A stretch of 64,000 bases of DNA from Isoetes taiwanensis (taxonomy: Eukaryota > Streptophyta > Lycopodiopsida > Isoetales > Isoetaceae), in assembly GCA_021234155.1 (NCBI GenBank), contig JAJEKV010000091.1:744001-808000 (forward strand), in the 5' to 3' direction. The position numbers and the translations under genes were made by a program. The stretch's first letter is position 1; each line of letters starts with the position of its first letter. The notes under the pieces are model-generated. The model was not told the origin of the DNA. It saw only the letters and a program-made list of their open reading frames with translations, and made no database searches. Positions 1 to 11,593 of the stretch are shown here, in pieces.

Positions 1-267
1 ATCTGAATGACAGATGTCTCTCTTGATGAGATTAGAACGGGAGGAGAAACACTTATGTCTATGCAACATGAGGATATTAATATGGACATCACAATAGAGA
101 ATATGACATGTTTAGGTAACATTCCATCTCTTTATTATATATATTTTGTAAGCATTAAAAGGCCCTTGACTTTGTTCCTTGAAGTTTAGATGCATGATGC
201 CTTCCTGAGATAAGAAAGTAGTCGAAACTCGGTTCAGCCAAGCAAGGAGCCCAGTCCTAAGCATATT

Positions 268-1275
268 GTGAACATTTTGGATGCAGAAAAAGAAGAGGAT
301 GTAGTGACTAAACTTATGGAACAAGATAGAGATCAGGTTGAGCTACAAGCACTCATAAATAAGACTCGAAGGGGAAGGTCTCTAAAGAAGAAAATGAAGT
401 TCATCCCTCGTAGAGAAGCATCAAGTGCACGTGGGCGACCCCGGTCCCCAGATGAAGAAAATTCAAAAGAAGTCCTTGAAGAAGTTACATATCAATAGTG
501 ATGTATCAAATCAGAACTACTTAGATGTTGAGGAAGAACTATCATGTGGTTATTCTTCCAACGACGATGATTAGTAGAAGGGAAGGAGGATGATGACTTG
601 AAGACAGGATCTATTTTAAAACTTGAAGAAGATGGGACGAAATTGGGTTTCAAGCAATTATGCCAATATGGAAATTAGGGAAGAAGGTTCTACCGGAACA
701 ATTCATTCTTTACCACCTTATGAGCATGAAAGAGGATCAGCCTTGCCAAGTACAAAAAAGTTAAGTCCATTTGGTTTATTGTCATTGTTCCTTGATCGGG
801 CACTTGTAACAGATATATGTCATGAACCAATACCTATGCTCATGAACTAATTGGGGCTTTTTATCCTTGTTCCTTTAGATGATGCTAACTGATATGTATC
901 ATGAAATTGACAGGTATGCATGTGAGCATATTGATAAAATATTGGGGAAGACCAAAATATGTAGACCATGGCTATCATTGGATATGGCTGAATTCTATAA
1001 GATGTTTGGCCGTATTGCCATGACGCTTCATCCTTATCCTAAATTAGAGCAATTCTGGGAGCAAGAAGTTGTTGGTGTTGTGGCCTCGCCAAATTTTGAT
1101 AAGGTTATGTCTTTGAAAAGAGTTCAACAAATAAGAAGGTTTTTGCATTTAAGAGACAATGCTTATAGGCCATTGGAAAAGCATACTAGGGAACATAAGA
1201 TATACCAGCTGGAAGGAGAACTCAATAAGAAGTTCATTGAGCTATATATTCATGCAAGAGGAGTCACGGTGCGGC
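268..1275 (+). pseudogene. piggyBac-type transposase, N-terminal half (broken)
   Basis: This is the front part of a DDE_Tnp_1_7 (piggyBac) transposase. The segment at 879-1275 carries the family's pre-catalytic pattern: FYKMFGRIAMTLHPYPKLEQFW, then MSLKRVQQIRRFLHLRDNAYRP, then LNKKFIELYI. Upstream pieces at 268-498 (a basic, charged N-terminus) and 623-850 (SPFGLLSLFLDRALVTDICHE) fit the usual leader, but lie in other frames with stops between them. Homology stops abruptly near 1275, where the LINE/palindrome insert starts. The family's first catalytic aspartate region is absent. Transposase similarity resumes near 4.74 kb on the same strand. The gene is therefore a dead, interrupted copy. 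The family assignment rests on pattern recognition, not a database search. Confidence 0.72.
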
Positions 1276-1314
1276 GCTACTATCGGCTTTCTAGATTAAC
1301 TAGGGGAGCCAAGG

Positions 1315-1545
1315 GGATTCGGGGATTCGCTCAGGCGAATCCTCTCGTGACGTGGCGTCCACGTCCGCCCCCAAAGGGGGATTCGCTTAAGCGAATCCCC
1401 AACCCATAGTTAAGAAAAAACGTGTGAAGAAATCCCGCTGGATGTGACGTGCTAAAAAATTCTTGGGGGATTCCCTTGAGCGAATCCCCCTCCCCCTGCA
1501 TTAATGATGTACTTTTTTTCACATGTGTGGGGGATTCGCTCAAGA
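1315..1545. repeat. cluster of GGGGATTCGCTYAAGCGAATCCCC palindromes (left side)
   Basis: A perfect 24-bp palindrome lies at 1377-1400. Related imperfect versions lie at 1323-1342 and 1465-1490, and a half-site is at 1530-1543. The same motif returns at 4039-4064 and 4306-4323, on the other side of the LINE. The stretch 'taatgatgtacttttttt' followed by 'cacatgtgtggggg' is also shared between 1503-1530 and 3981-4012. The copies look like tips of a small foldback element that inserted repeatedly. Confidence 0.6.
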
Positions 1546-3980
1546 ATAGAATAGAATAGAATAGTTTTTTTTATCGTCCACTGAGACCAATCGGCCTATG
1601 GGACCCAAAACGAGCGCAACAAACTTATTACTGTCCAGGTTAAAAAACCCCCGCCCCGAAGGGTTTTCGAGGGAAAAACCGTGGCAGTATTAAGAATGCT
1701 GTCAAACTGTACAAGTATACATCATCATGAAATAAATGTGTATGTACATGTCAAGTGCGTGCCCGAGGACATAGCCGATCTCGCATGTCCATGACCTCCT
1801 GAAGGTATGATCCTAGCATCCGTACGGATGCCGTGCTCAATGTCACATGTAGTGGCTGGCCAGGCCCGACCAACAAAGCATAGCGGCGTCCGGATTTGAT
1901 CATATCTTTGGGCAACTTTGAAGGGTATGATATTCATCCTCAATGACTCCCATTTGGCGGCATTGATGAGCACGCCCCGGCGTGGCTCACCAATCCATCT
2001 GCTGTCTCAATTCGAAGATGATGTGCCTGTGCGAATGGAGGCAATGAGTCTGCGTCTTTTATGGGCAAGTGGGTGCCAGGTAGCATTGTGGGCCTCGTTC
2101 AATGTGGGATTTATGTGGCGCCGGTAGTGTCTTTGTCTTGACTGTTCAAAGGCGGCATCCCAAAGCTTGCTGATGAAGCAAGCGTCAAGATATTGCCTCA
2201 AGCTATGGCGATCTGCCTCTGTTTGCACATGTATGCACTGTGCTCTCGCACATTCCATCTAGCCATCCATTGAGCTCTTTTCCCTCCAGCAGGCCTTGAG
2301 GCGTTGTGGCCCCATTGCCATGATATAAGCTAGTTTTGGGAGGCGAGCATCGTCCATGTTGACCACCTTCCGAAAATAGACAATGTGGCGATCAAGGGCC
2401 GCCCTCACGAAGAGGCAAGAATCCCATTTCTATGATAGAAAATTTGATATGGGACTGTGGACTTCACCCCCCTAGTGCTCGTACCAAGAAGGCTTTACAC
2501 TTTTGCTCCAAGTCATTCCAAGTAGCGAGGGATACTCTTGGGCCCCATACTTCAACCCCGTATAAAAAGGACAGCTCCACTAAGACTTTGAACAGTGTGG
2601 TGATGGGTCCAATCATACAACTCCGCTCTATGACTATTGTTTTGCATTGCATATAGTGCTTTCCAGCCCGCCATAACTTCAGAGCCGTATGGATGTGTCC
2701 CGGTGCATAGTAGGCGGAAACTCCACTCCCAAATATTTGTATGTGGATGCTACTTCCACATTACGCCTCGATAGCGGAAGGAGGGATCCTCTACCGTCGT
2801 GAAGATGATATGAAAACCACCTTAGTCTTGGCCAAGTTGACGCCGCATATCGATTCGCTTGACAAAATGTGTCGGGGCATCGAGATGTCGTTGCATGTCC
2901 GCTGGTGTGTAAGCTAGGAGGTCCACATCATCGGCATATATTAACCGCTTGATGATCGGTAGAGAAGGTGAGCCCCGTCGCCCCCATTATCGCCAAGCCG
3001 ACTCTCCAATTGATCAATGTAAAGCCCAAACAATGTTGGGGAGAGAGGGCATCCCCTGGCGAACCCCGATACTACTATCAAATGGTTGGCTTGTCGGAAC
3101 GCAACCGACCGAGCATCTTTCATAAAGCCCGCCTAATCGCATTTCGCAAATCTACCGGAACCCCAAATGCCGCAATCTTGCCCATAGTTTTTCGAGGCCG
3201 CGGTGTCAAATGCCTTTGCAAAATCCACAAAGCAACAATATAGATCCCGGACGGCGGTTCCTTTGTCTTCAACCGTGAGCTCGCAATGTGAAGATGTGGT
3301 CAATGGTTGAGTGTCGGGTCTCGAATCCGCTCGGGTGAGGGCCCGTATCTCGCCGCCTCGCGCCCGGCCCGTCAACTGCTGCTTTCGAGAATCCCAAAGA
3401 AGCAATTTTGCAAACACCGAACCGACCATGATTGTTCGGTAATTGGCTGGGCAAAGGCGGGTCACCCGCCTTATAGATGGGAACAACTCGCTATTGGTCC
3501 ACCGTGATCGGGAAGCCTTCTGTAATGCCTTGTTGAACAAGGCGGTCAAGATCGGTATTATGGACGGCCCCGCCCACTTAAGCAATTACGCGCATGCCAT
3601 CCGTGTCGGGGCTTTCCCATTGGCAAGACGCCGTAAGCCTTGTTCCACGTCACGAATCGTGATTTCCAGCTTTGGGCCTTCTTGCGGGGTAATCTTTGCA
3701 TGTGCACCCCGAGGGTCATATAGCTGTTGCAAGTATTGCCTCCACTGTTCGGGAGTGATGTTCCACGTGAAACATCTTGGCTTTCTAAGAACCCTTCGCC
3801 GAAGGTCCCGGAGTGACGTTCGAGGAGATAAAACATTTCCCTTTGATGTCTTTGCAATGTACACGGCTTTCTTAGCTTTAAGGAAGACGCTGCGGTCTTG
3901 TCGACCGCATGTGGGCGAAAAGTGGAGTCGTGACTTGGCGAGCCCGGCGTTTGTGTTCCTTGGAATCCCCCCAATATAAT
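1546..3980 (-). mobile_element. LINE (non-LTR retrotransposon), degenerate, TATTC-repeat tail
   Basis: Read on the minus strand, the order is as follows. A pre-RT region near 3.6-3.7 kb has LEITIRDVEQGLRRLANGKAP. RT segments follow: a 'NYRTIMVGSVFAKLL' motif (about 3.4 kb), 'CCFVDFAKAFDTA' (about 3.2 kb), 'GCPLSPTLFGLYIDQLE' (about 3.05 kb) and the catalytic YADD at 2927-2938. A post-RT segment 'LYGVEVWGPRVSLATW' lies at about 2.55 kb. A C-terminal 'IEDEYHTLQSC' zinc-knuckle-like motif is near 1.91 kb. The 3' UTR ends in a short (TATTC)n tail at 1546-1566. Frames shift repeatedly, so it is inactive. The 5' limit is uncertain and could reach about 4.26 kb. The 3' UTR matches copies at 9.2-9.36 and 13.38-13.47 kb. 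Confidence 0.8.
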
Positions 3981-4330
3981 TAATGATGTACTTTTTTTCA
4001 CATGTGTGGGGGGGCATGTACTTTTTTTTTTGACATGTGGGGGATTCGCTCAAGGGAATCCCCCCAACAATATTGCATGCGTTGGGTTCCTCCCCCCATG
4101 TCTCGTTTTTTTCAATTTTCTTGTACCTCCTAATTTGTAACACGGGATATGCTTTGGGTTCTTGCCCCCATGTAGGTCTCGCTTTGGGTCTCGCTTTGGA
4201 AGCCAAAATAGGGAAGTAGGGGGACAAGGGGGCCAAGTGAGGACAAAAGGGGATCACGAGGACAAAATCTGCTTGATTCGCTTGAGTAGAACGAGTAAGT
4301 AGAACGATTCGCTTGAGCGAATCATTTTAC
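3981..4330. repeat. right-hand GGGGATTCGCT palindrome cluster
   Basis: The near-palindrome at 4039-4064 and the perfect palindrome at 4306-4323 flank about 250 bp of non-coding sequence. They are the same motif as the cluster at 1.32-1.54 kb, so the LINE sits between two sets of the same short element. Confidence 0.5.
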
Positions 4331-4340
4331 TAGGAGGGCA

Positions 4341-4376
4341 AGGCCGAAGATGTTCTATATAGAACACCTTCGGCCT
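4341..4376. repeat. 36-bp near-perfect palindrome
   Basis: AGGCCGAAGATGTTCTATAT is followed by its reverse complement, with one mismatched pair (a/c). It is centred at 4358/4359, immediately right of the palindrome cluster. Its function is unknown. Confidence 0.6.
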
Positions 4377-4442
4377 GTTAAAACGAACATTCATTGCAGG
4401 CTCTCGGCTACAAGAGGAACCGCCTTTGAAGAACACAAAGGT

Positions 4443-4575
<133 letters not shown>

Positions 4576-4739
4576 GTGTTTGTATATCTGGAGTGCGTGG
4601 ATAGACTGATGGGGGTCTATCACCAACAACTCTCGACGATCTGCTTCTCCCAACACAGAGGAAAGTCTAGAATCCTAAAAAACCGCATAAATTTGGATCT
4701 CAGTTATGAACAATGTGTAAATCAGCCTCTGGTTATTGT

Positions 4740-5620
4740 TTACAGTTTTCAGTTTATGACAAGGTACAAAGGCAAGAAGGCCTCTGTTTCACATTTTGTG
4801 GCCAAGCTACGCTCTTATGGCCATCATGTCTATTTTGATCGTTACTTCGCGGGTAAAAAACTTTTTGATTGGCTATCATCAAGAAGACAAGGTGGCTACG
4901 GTACTGTGAAGAGTAATTGCCATAAAATGTTTCCTTTGAAAGAGCTGAGACTATAAAAAAGCAGCAAAGAGGATGTGCCAAGAGGGACTTATTTTGCTTA
5001 TTGCCTAAAATTTAGACTTGTTGTTTGTGCATGGCAAGATAAGGATGAGATTCTCTTTGCCTCCAATTGTATTGGTGTATGCCTAGTAAAACCTCCAAAG
5101 CGAGAACAAGTTATTGCACCACAAATAGCAGCAGCTTACAATACATATAAAGCTGGTTGTGATGTCCATGATAGGATGTGTCGTGCCTCCAACTACAGCT
5201 TAGAAAGAGAAATGGTTCAATGGAAGTGGTGGCATACTCCATTTTGGGGATGTTGGATTCTATGTTAACTATTGCATATATTATCTTCAAACATTGGAAT
5301 CTAACAATTTCGCACTATCAATTCCTTTTAGAACTATAGTGACAACTTGCTGAGAATACATTGGATAGTGGTCATGTTACGTGGAACTCATTTTCCTTTT
5401 CTAGTTGGGTTCATAGTACTAACTACAAAAGCACGAGTTTGTGTGGTGCATGCTGCCTGGCGTGTAGTGGAAGCAAGCCATGGTATTGTTCATGATACAT
5501 GCAAAGCAGCAAGAACACAATTTCTAAGGTCTATGTGTGCCCTGGAGCATGTGATAGATTCTTACATTCTGAGCAGTAGGCACAATTGCAAGCAGATAGA
5601 AGAAAAGCTTTAAAATTGAT
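4740..5620 (+). pseudogene. piggyBac-type transposase, C-terminal half (broken)
   Basis: This is the continuation of the transposase at 268-1275. The segment at 4740-4956 has the late catalytic region (HHVYFDRYFAGKKLFDWL, then GGYGTVKSN; the Asp of the usual DNF/Y motif is kept as DRYF). The segment at 4975-5268 has the QVIAPQIAAAYNTYKAGCDV, DRMCRASNYS and WKWWHTPF motifs, and then shifts frame into MLDSMLTIAYIIFKHW. A cysteine-rich C-terminal domain is visible at about 5434-5578, split across frames (VCGACCLAC, then CPGACDRFLHSEQ). Several frameshifts and stops mean it is non-functional. The central catalytic part between the two halves is lost. Confidence 0.72.
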
Positions 5621-7140
5621 CAAGGCTGCAACTAGGCATCTTCCTAACAACAAGTAATTAGTGCACATGTATACCTTATATTCTCAATGTTTAGCGCTTA
5701 GTTTCAAAGGCGCATCATAGTAGTTAGACATTATTTCTGTCTTCTTTTAGCATGCAAACAAATTGGAGTGATTGTCTATTACGTTTTCAAATCAGATTTG
5801 CAAAATACATATTTTTGTCAGCAAATCTTTGAATGTAGCTCAGGCTGTGAGATGTCTAATCATGGAAGCATTAATCTAAAGGATGTTTGTTCCACTATTT
5901 ATCCTAGCCAAGCAGATTGGGTGCATGTGCACAGGCTTCAACAAGTTGCAAATATGAAATGTGATCAGGAAATATAGCATATTGTAGATGGCAGAATGTG
6001 CAGCATAATGACGACTTGGCAGAAATGGCAGCATATTGTGGGTGCATGTTATAGCTGCACGATGATGTGCAGCATGTGAGAAGGGACATAGGAATTATGT
6101 GCAGCATGTGTGAAGCAGTAGTTGCTTAGTGTAACAAGTTTTATTTAGATAGCAAGTGCACCGAGATTTTTGCATTTCTACATAGCTTGTCCATTGAGAC
6201 TAGTTCATCTCATTTAGATCAGAACATTGTTTAAATCTAAGTCTTTCTATTCTTGCCAATAAGGTGATCTTATCTTGATGCATCTTATGACTAGGAAAGC
6301 TAGAGACAAAGTGGAGTATGAATAAGCTTTAAAGCCTTTTCTAGGAATTAAACTGTGAAGCAGCATATGAAGGTAAATATGTCTTGAGATCTTCAACCTC
6401 CAACACTTTCTTGCTTTTGCAAATTCCCTGTTAATTTATCCATTACAATTGCTAGACCTGGAAATATTAGCAGAGTTGCTGGACTTGGAAGCTTTGGCAA
6501 AGAATTAAACCATAAAGGAATTGAGTCAAAAGCTTGCCATATATCTGAAATAATTTATAAGCCTGGATGTTAGGTTCACGTATCATGTTTCTACAGAGGA
6601 AAACAAGCCATTTTTGCAACCATAAAACTGATTTAGTGGCTCTCCAAAACTATATTCTAGAGTGTTAGTCTTCAAATTGGTTGCTCTCTGTGCTTGTTGA
6701 ATGCTTTTACCTAATCCAGAACCTTTGTCTACTTCCTAAACTTATCCGTTGTCTACTTCCAAAGCCTTTCTAAACATATATAAACATTATAGGAAGATTC
6801 TAGTCTTTTATTCTTCCTTCTTTAAAAGACACTTGGCAATCCCTTGCAAATGGGATTCTGTTTCTAACGTTGCGTGGCTAAATCTGGTAATACATACCTT
6901 GGGATTTGGATTTTGCTTGCCTTCGAAGACAAGTATGATATAGGGATTCTTCCAGCTTGCTGCCGGTTTTTTTCATGCCGTGAAAGTCTAACAGCTATTG
7001 TCATTTGTCTGTGTGGCTATCAAAATATGATTTTCTGAAACGGATAGAAAAAATCTGATTTTAGCATACAGGCATATAGCTATGAAAACACAGAGGAAAT
7101 GAAGAGTAAAAAAACGTCATCTACATCGCATTCCTATTTT
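5621..7140. other. non-coding stretch
   Basis: AT-rich DNA with no recognisable gene. A local cluster of the word TGCAGCAT lies at about 5.99-6.10 kb. The short open frames show no domain signature. Confidence 0.6.
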
Positions 7141-7144
7141 TCCT

Positions 7145-7232
7145 CCTGCCTCTGTTTTTTCTTTTTCTTTTTCTTTTTCTTTTTCTTTTTCTTTTTCTTT
7201 TTCTTTTTCTTTTTCTTTTTCTTTTTCTTTTT
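7145..7232. repeat. (TTTTTC)n microsatellite
   Basis: The six-base unit TTTTTC is repeated about 14 times. Poly(Lys/Glu) frames on the reverse strand are produced by the repeat. Confidence 0.95.
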
Positions 7233-7364
7233 TCTGATAAAATAGATAGGCAACACGTATATGGGATTGAGCCGGAGGCCATTGAGAGGAGTTTTTAGGG
7301 AGACGAAAAGCTTTGCTTTGAAGCAAAGTTCGCAGCCGAATTTATTGCAGCAGAACAACAAATT

Positions 7365-7551
7365 CGCAGCGAAACCAGTAAGCAGAGGATCAACATGACA
7401 GCAAAACCAGTAAGCAGAGGATCAACTTACGATGGCATCCTGCTCCATCTTTGCTTTCAAAAATAAAAAATCTTTTCATTTTTGCCTTGCCATCTTGCTG
7501 GCTCTTGCTATGGCAGTGCCTTGCCATCTTGCCGGCTCTTGCTACGGCAGT
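7365..7551. repeat. two short tandem duplications
   Basis: About 30 bp containing 'aaccagtaagcagaggatca' occur twice at 7373-7430. A roughly 34-bp unit beginning 'ccttgccatcttgctggct' occurs twice at 7482-7551. The second creates a hydrophobic, signal-peptide-like frame (7432-7638) that is probably fortuitous. Confidence 0.75.
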
Positions 7552-7639
7552 ATACTTGGAATTGATAGATATTCTATAGATGTTTTCAGATCTACTGTCA
7601 ATATTTACAGATCCATTCCAATGTCTGTTTTGGTGTGAT

Positions 7640-8470
7640 GCTTATGAGCTTGGGCGTTCGTTTCGTTGCAAATAGAGCCAAGCCATGATCTGCAGCATGA
7701 CAAATTTTCAAGGGAACACGGCAAGGAATGCAGAACACGGATTAAGGGACTTCTGATCTTCCTAATATGTAATATAACATCTATCATATGAAGCTCTATA
7801 ATGCTTTTTGGCATGGCCACCCAGCTTGCGTTCCTTAGTTCCTTAATGAAGCATATGGTTTCAATATTGTATAATATCGAAAGCCATGTCTATACAAAAT
7901 ATTTTTGCCTTTTCCAACTATGGACGTTCGTATTAAAGTCAACCTTTAAATGTTTCAAGTTCACAAAAAATCCCCAATAGCACTTGAGCATCTCCACTTG
8001 CTATCGTCATAATCTACATTAATGTACAACTAGAAATGTGGTGTCTTTATCAATTTGTTGAAGTACATCTTAATCATGCTATAGGATATGTGTCGATTGC
8101 ATGCATCTATTTGGATGCATGCAGGTGGAAAAAACACTCGTTTCAACATTGGGTATTTTAACACCCGATAACTTTTGAGCCAAATATGTTATACACAAGG
8201 TGTCCTTTGCACCAAATTGAACACAAAAAATTGCTTGCGGCGGCCTTGGCCGCCGGGATAAATTTCTTGTAGATTATAATCGTAAGTCTATTAGGCATGT
8301 ATTTACGATGTATTTATAATCATATTGAATTCAAATGGCCCATTGGTAATTGGAAACTCAAATTCGAAATTAGTATTGGAAACCAAATCAGAAATAGATT
8401 GGAAACCATTAACGACGTAAACATGAAAACCAATCGAATTTTGCTACACTTACAGCCTTGGAGTTAAAAC
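7640..8470. other. non-coding stretch with a GGCGGCCTTGGCCGCC motif
   Basis: No gene is seen. At 8237-8270 a GC palindrome followed by 'gataaatttcttgt' matches motifs at 59228-59255 and 60387-60420. It may mark the end of a dispersed element. Confidence 0.45.
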
Positions 8471-8474
8471 AACG

Positions 8475-9360
8475 GTGCCCTATGCTATTCTTTTACAAGA
8501 GACAGGTTTTTGGCCTCTTCAACATTCTGCCATGAAGCGCCATCTCCACTATATCTGCAAGGTGCACCACATGGATGATGTTAGGTATCCTGTTCTTGCA
8601 CTTGCCATGGCTGAATCTCCTCAGCGTTTGAAACGATGTTGGAAAGAGCATTGCACTACATGGTTTGCCCGTTGGGAACGGGTAAACGAGTAATCGCCTC
8701 GATGCTTGCCGATTCGATCCCCGAGCTTTTGCAACAATATCTTAATGGTCGTTTTTTCTCAAAAAATATGGGGACTTGATTACTTTGGCCCAAGTGAAAA
8801 CTAGTCATTATCATGCACACATAAATCCCACTTTGGCACCGGGGCCCCAAGCTTATTTGCTTGCTTCATTGTCCGAGGAACAAGCTTGTAGCTATTGCAT
8901 CAATTCGCACGGGGTCCCCAAAGCTACTCTGGATTGAGACGGGTAGATGGGAGCGCCGCGAATTGCCGCGAGAAGCGAGACTATGTGCCATTGCCGCCAT
9001 GTGTTATTGAAGATGAAAGCCATACTCTTCCGAGTTGCCACGCTTTTGAGATAGTCCGTAATCATTTTTCAACCTTAGCATTCCATTCCACGCCTACAAC
9101 TTCTCGGTAGCACCATCTGTGCATGACTTGGCATTATACATACTTGAGGTTCTAGATAAACGTCTGCAATTACTGAGCCCTCAGTAGTCATTATCTAAGC
9201 TTGTCTAGTATCATCATTACTGCAAAGGTTTTTCCCTTGAAAACCTTTCGAGGCAGGGGTTTTTTAATCCTAGTAGTAATGATTGTACTAGCCCATTGTA
9301 TGGGTCCCATGACCTATTGGTCTCCGTGGACGTTAAAAAAACTATTCTATTCTATTCTAT
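8475..9360 (+). mobile_element. LINE 3' end, second copy of the TATTC-tailed family
   Basis: The frame at 8475-8693 (LQETGFWPLQHSAMKRHLHY) is a LINE post-RT region. At about 9.00-9.06 kb 'VIEDESHTLPSCHAFEIVR' corresponds to the 'IEDEYHTLQSC' motif of the 1.5-4 kb copy. The 3' UTR 'ttcccttgaaaacctttcga', then 'gggtcccatgacctattggt', matches that copy and ends in (TTCTA)n at 9341-9360. The element is 5'-truncated and frameshifted. Confidence 0.75.
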
Positions 9361-9389
9361 ATTCTTCAATATCTAAAAGATAGAATTTT

Positions 9390-10230
9390 TAGTAATTGTT
9401 GAAAGGGAGGGACCTAATTGGGTCTTCATGTATGATTTCAATGATTTTCTCAATATGTGTTTTTATGAGTTTAGTCTCAAATTCATATGATGGTCATTAG
9501 AACTATTAATTCTAAGTCTATGATTTTGAAGTTAAAAGTTATGCCTTTACATACCACACAAGCGAGGAAAGCATTCTCGTCAATATTTCTTAGCTCATTG
9601 TACTTTAGGTGAACAGATCAACATGGGGGCAACAACATTTTATCTTGAAATATTACTCACTTTCAAAGTTTACCTCAATTTTATAGAAAATAAGGTAGTT
9701 ATTGAATTAAGAAAAAACCAACCTTTTGGGAATCCAAATGGGTCCCTAATAAAATTTGACACTCGGACTTTAAAAAAATTAGTACTCTATAACTACTCCA
9801 TAGTTTTCAATAATTTTTTTTCCATAAGTAGCTAATGTCATGCATTGCAAGATTTATGAATCAAAATGTTGAGAAAAAATCATATGTGCCTAATAATTTA
9901 AGAAATATTAATAACATTGAAACTTCTACTTACCCTAATTAAATATCATAGCTTTTCTTGACAATATGTAAACCTTTATAATTTTAACTTTATTTTAAAT
10001 GTCTACTCCCAGGGAACATCATAGTTGATGCTCTTGGCCAAATACGTTATATGTGGCTCTAGGTAGCATTAAAAAAAAAAACAATGCAAATGAACCCATT
10101 TGGGTCTATGTTGGGAAAAACTCATCCAAGCCACGTGTACTGAATGTCGTAAATGAAAAAAAAAGCCCATGTCAATAATTCACACTATCTCGAACGACGA
10201 AAAAGACACATGTCAATTTTGCACACTCAT
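9390..10230. other. non-coding AT-rich stretch
   Basis: No gene or repeat is recognised here, apart from 'gtcgtaaatgaaaaa' near 10.15 kb, which also appears near 16.58 kb beside the related dispersed repeat. Confidence 0.5.
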
Positions 10231-10234
10231 CAAT

Positions 10235-10350
10235 ATCTAGCATTATAACATGGGTTTTTTTTTTTGTAATTTTATACGTTTTTTGGCATGGTTTTCCTAT
10301 GATTTTAGTGTTGTATTTATTGGGCCCTACTAAATAGTATTTCTAGAGTG
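10235..10350 (-). repeat. dispersed repeat, copy 1 (inverted relative to copies at 16.1 and 58.0 kb)
   Basis: Reverse-complemented, this gives the same order of words as 58.24-58.43 kb: 'gcactctagaaatactattt', then a 'catagg/catag' A-rich segment, a 'gtataaaa' segment, and 'aatgctagatatt'. A third, direct copy is at 16.12-16.25 kb. Copies 1 and 3 face each other across about 6 kb that includes the HUH gene. Confidence 0.55.
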
Positions 10351-10577
10351 CGACATTTTTGGAGCGTTGATCTGGATTAGCTTCAACAATCTAACGATTG
10401 TTATTCTGAGCACTTCATTCATATGCATGAAGCGACAAAAGTTCTCTTTTCTGAAAAGTTTTGGTGGTGTTGTTGTCGATCCGTCTTGTTCTCTCTTCAT
10501 TCAACAGATTTGGTATGCCGGATTTTGCTTTTTTGTTTGACAACAATGTTTTTTGTTTTTTTTCGTGTTTGGATGTA

Positions 10578-10637
10578 GCATGAATATCTAGCATGAGTAT
10601 GGCAAAAAAGCATGAGTATGGCATGCTAGATATTCAT
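10578..10637. repeat. inverted repeat TGAATATCTAGCAT, with internal duplication
   Basis: A 14-bp arm and its exact reverse complement flank two copies of 'gagtatggc' separated by an A-run. The arm contains the AATATCTAGCAT word that recurs across 10.2-16 kb. Confidence 0.65.
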
Positions 10638-10829
10638 TTCTCATTCTGTTTAACACTCTATAAGGTTCATGCAAGGCGTCTGACATCAACATGTAGTATC
10701 AGATCTTTTTCTAGCATCAAATCCTTTTCTTCTTCATCAATATGCTACAAATTCTTCCTCAGACCCAAAAATCATGCAAGCCTCTCACTTCTGGCAGCAT
10801 CCCATCATATAACCTTATTTTGTAAAAAA

Positions 10830-11260
10830 AACCGTCTGTAAGAAAAGCGTTATTCTGTTTTCCTATTTTAATGCTGTTTAAATAGATATTCAACCCACAG
10901 ACTACTCGGTTGCAGCAATCATTCACATAAGACTTCTTGGTTCCATTGCTTCGTAAACGTGTTTTTGGATAACTAACCTACTTCCCCTGTGTGTAGCCAT
11001 GATAGGAACCTGTGAATCCAGCTTACAGCTCTGCCACTGCAAGCTTCATAGCTGTAAGAAAAGCCCTATTATGTTTCCCTATTTTTTGTGTTGTTTGATG
11101 CCAAATATTCATCTTACAGACTTGTCGATTGCAACAATCTGGCTCAGAGCTCTGCCACTGCAAGCTTCACGCCTGTAATCTCCATTCCGATGCTAATAAC
11201 CTCTAAATCCGGCTCAGACCTCTGCCACTGCAAGCTTCACACCTGAAATCCTCATTCTGA
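10830..11260. repeat. degenerate tandem repeats upstream of the HUH gene
   Basis: The segment 'ctctgccactgcaagcttca' occurs three times, at about 11030, 11151 and 11220. A longer segment around 10841-10925 resembles 11053-11137. The units are diverged, and no coding sense is seen. Confidence 0.6.
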
Positions 11261-11593
11261 ACCTGGTAGCAACCTCTGAATCTAGCCATATCTGAAGCCG
11301 ATCTGTGCCAATCTCCTCGTGCAAAGACCCTAACTTATAAGAAAACCCTAGTTCCTCGATGGAGGCCTATTTCAAATATCTAATATCCATCATATAAGGC
11401 CGAAATGTAGTTTACAAGGTAGATAGTTGGAAAAATCTTATGCTACAATATCTAGCATTATATCTAGCATATTAAACACACTTGTGTTACTTGTTATGTT
11501 AGATATTATTACTAGTATTACTTGTATTATTCGTATTATTACTAGTTATTGACAACTGTATTGTTTTTTTTATGCATAGATTGAGATATTACA

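Noticed and set aside
7117-7361. Lys/Glu-rich reverse-strand frames
   Set aside because: Artefact of the TTTTTC microsatellite.
7432-7638. Small secreted-like peptide with hydrophobic start
   Set aside because: The hydrophobic part comes from a 34-bp tandem duplication; no stop-codon or homology support.
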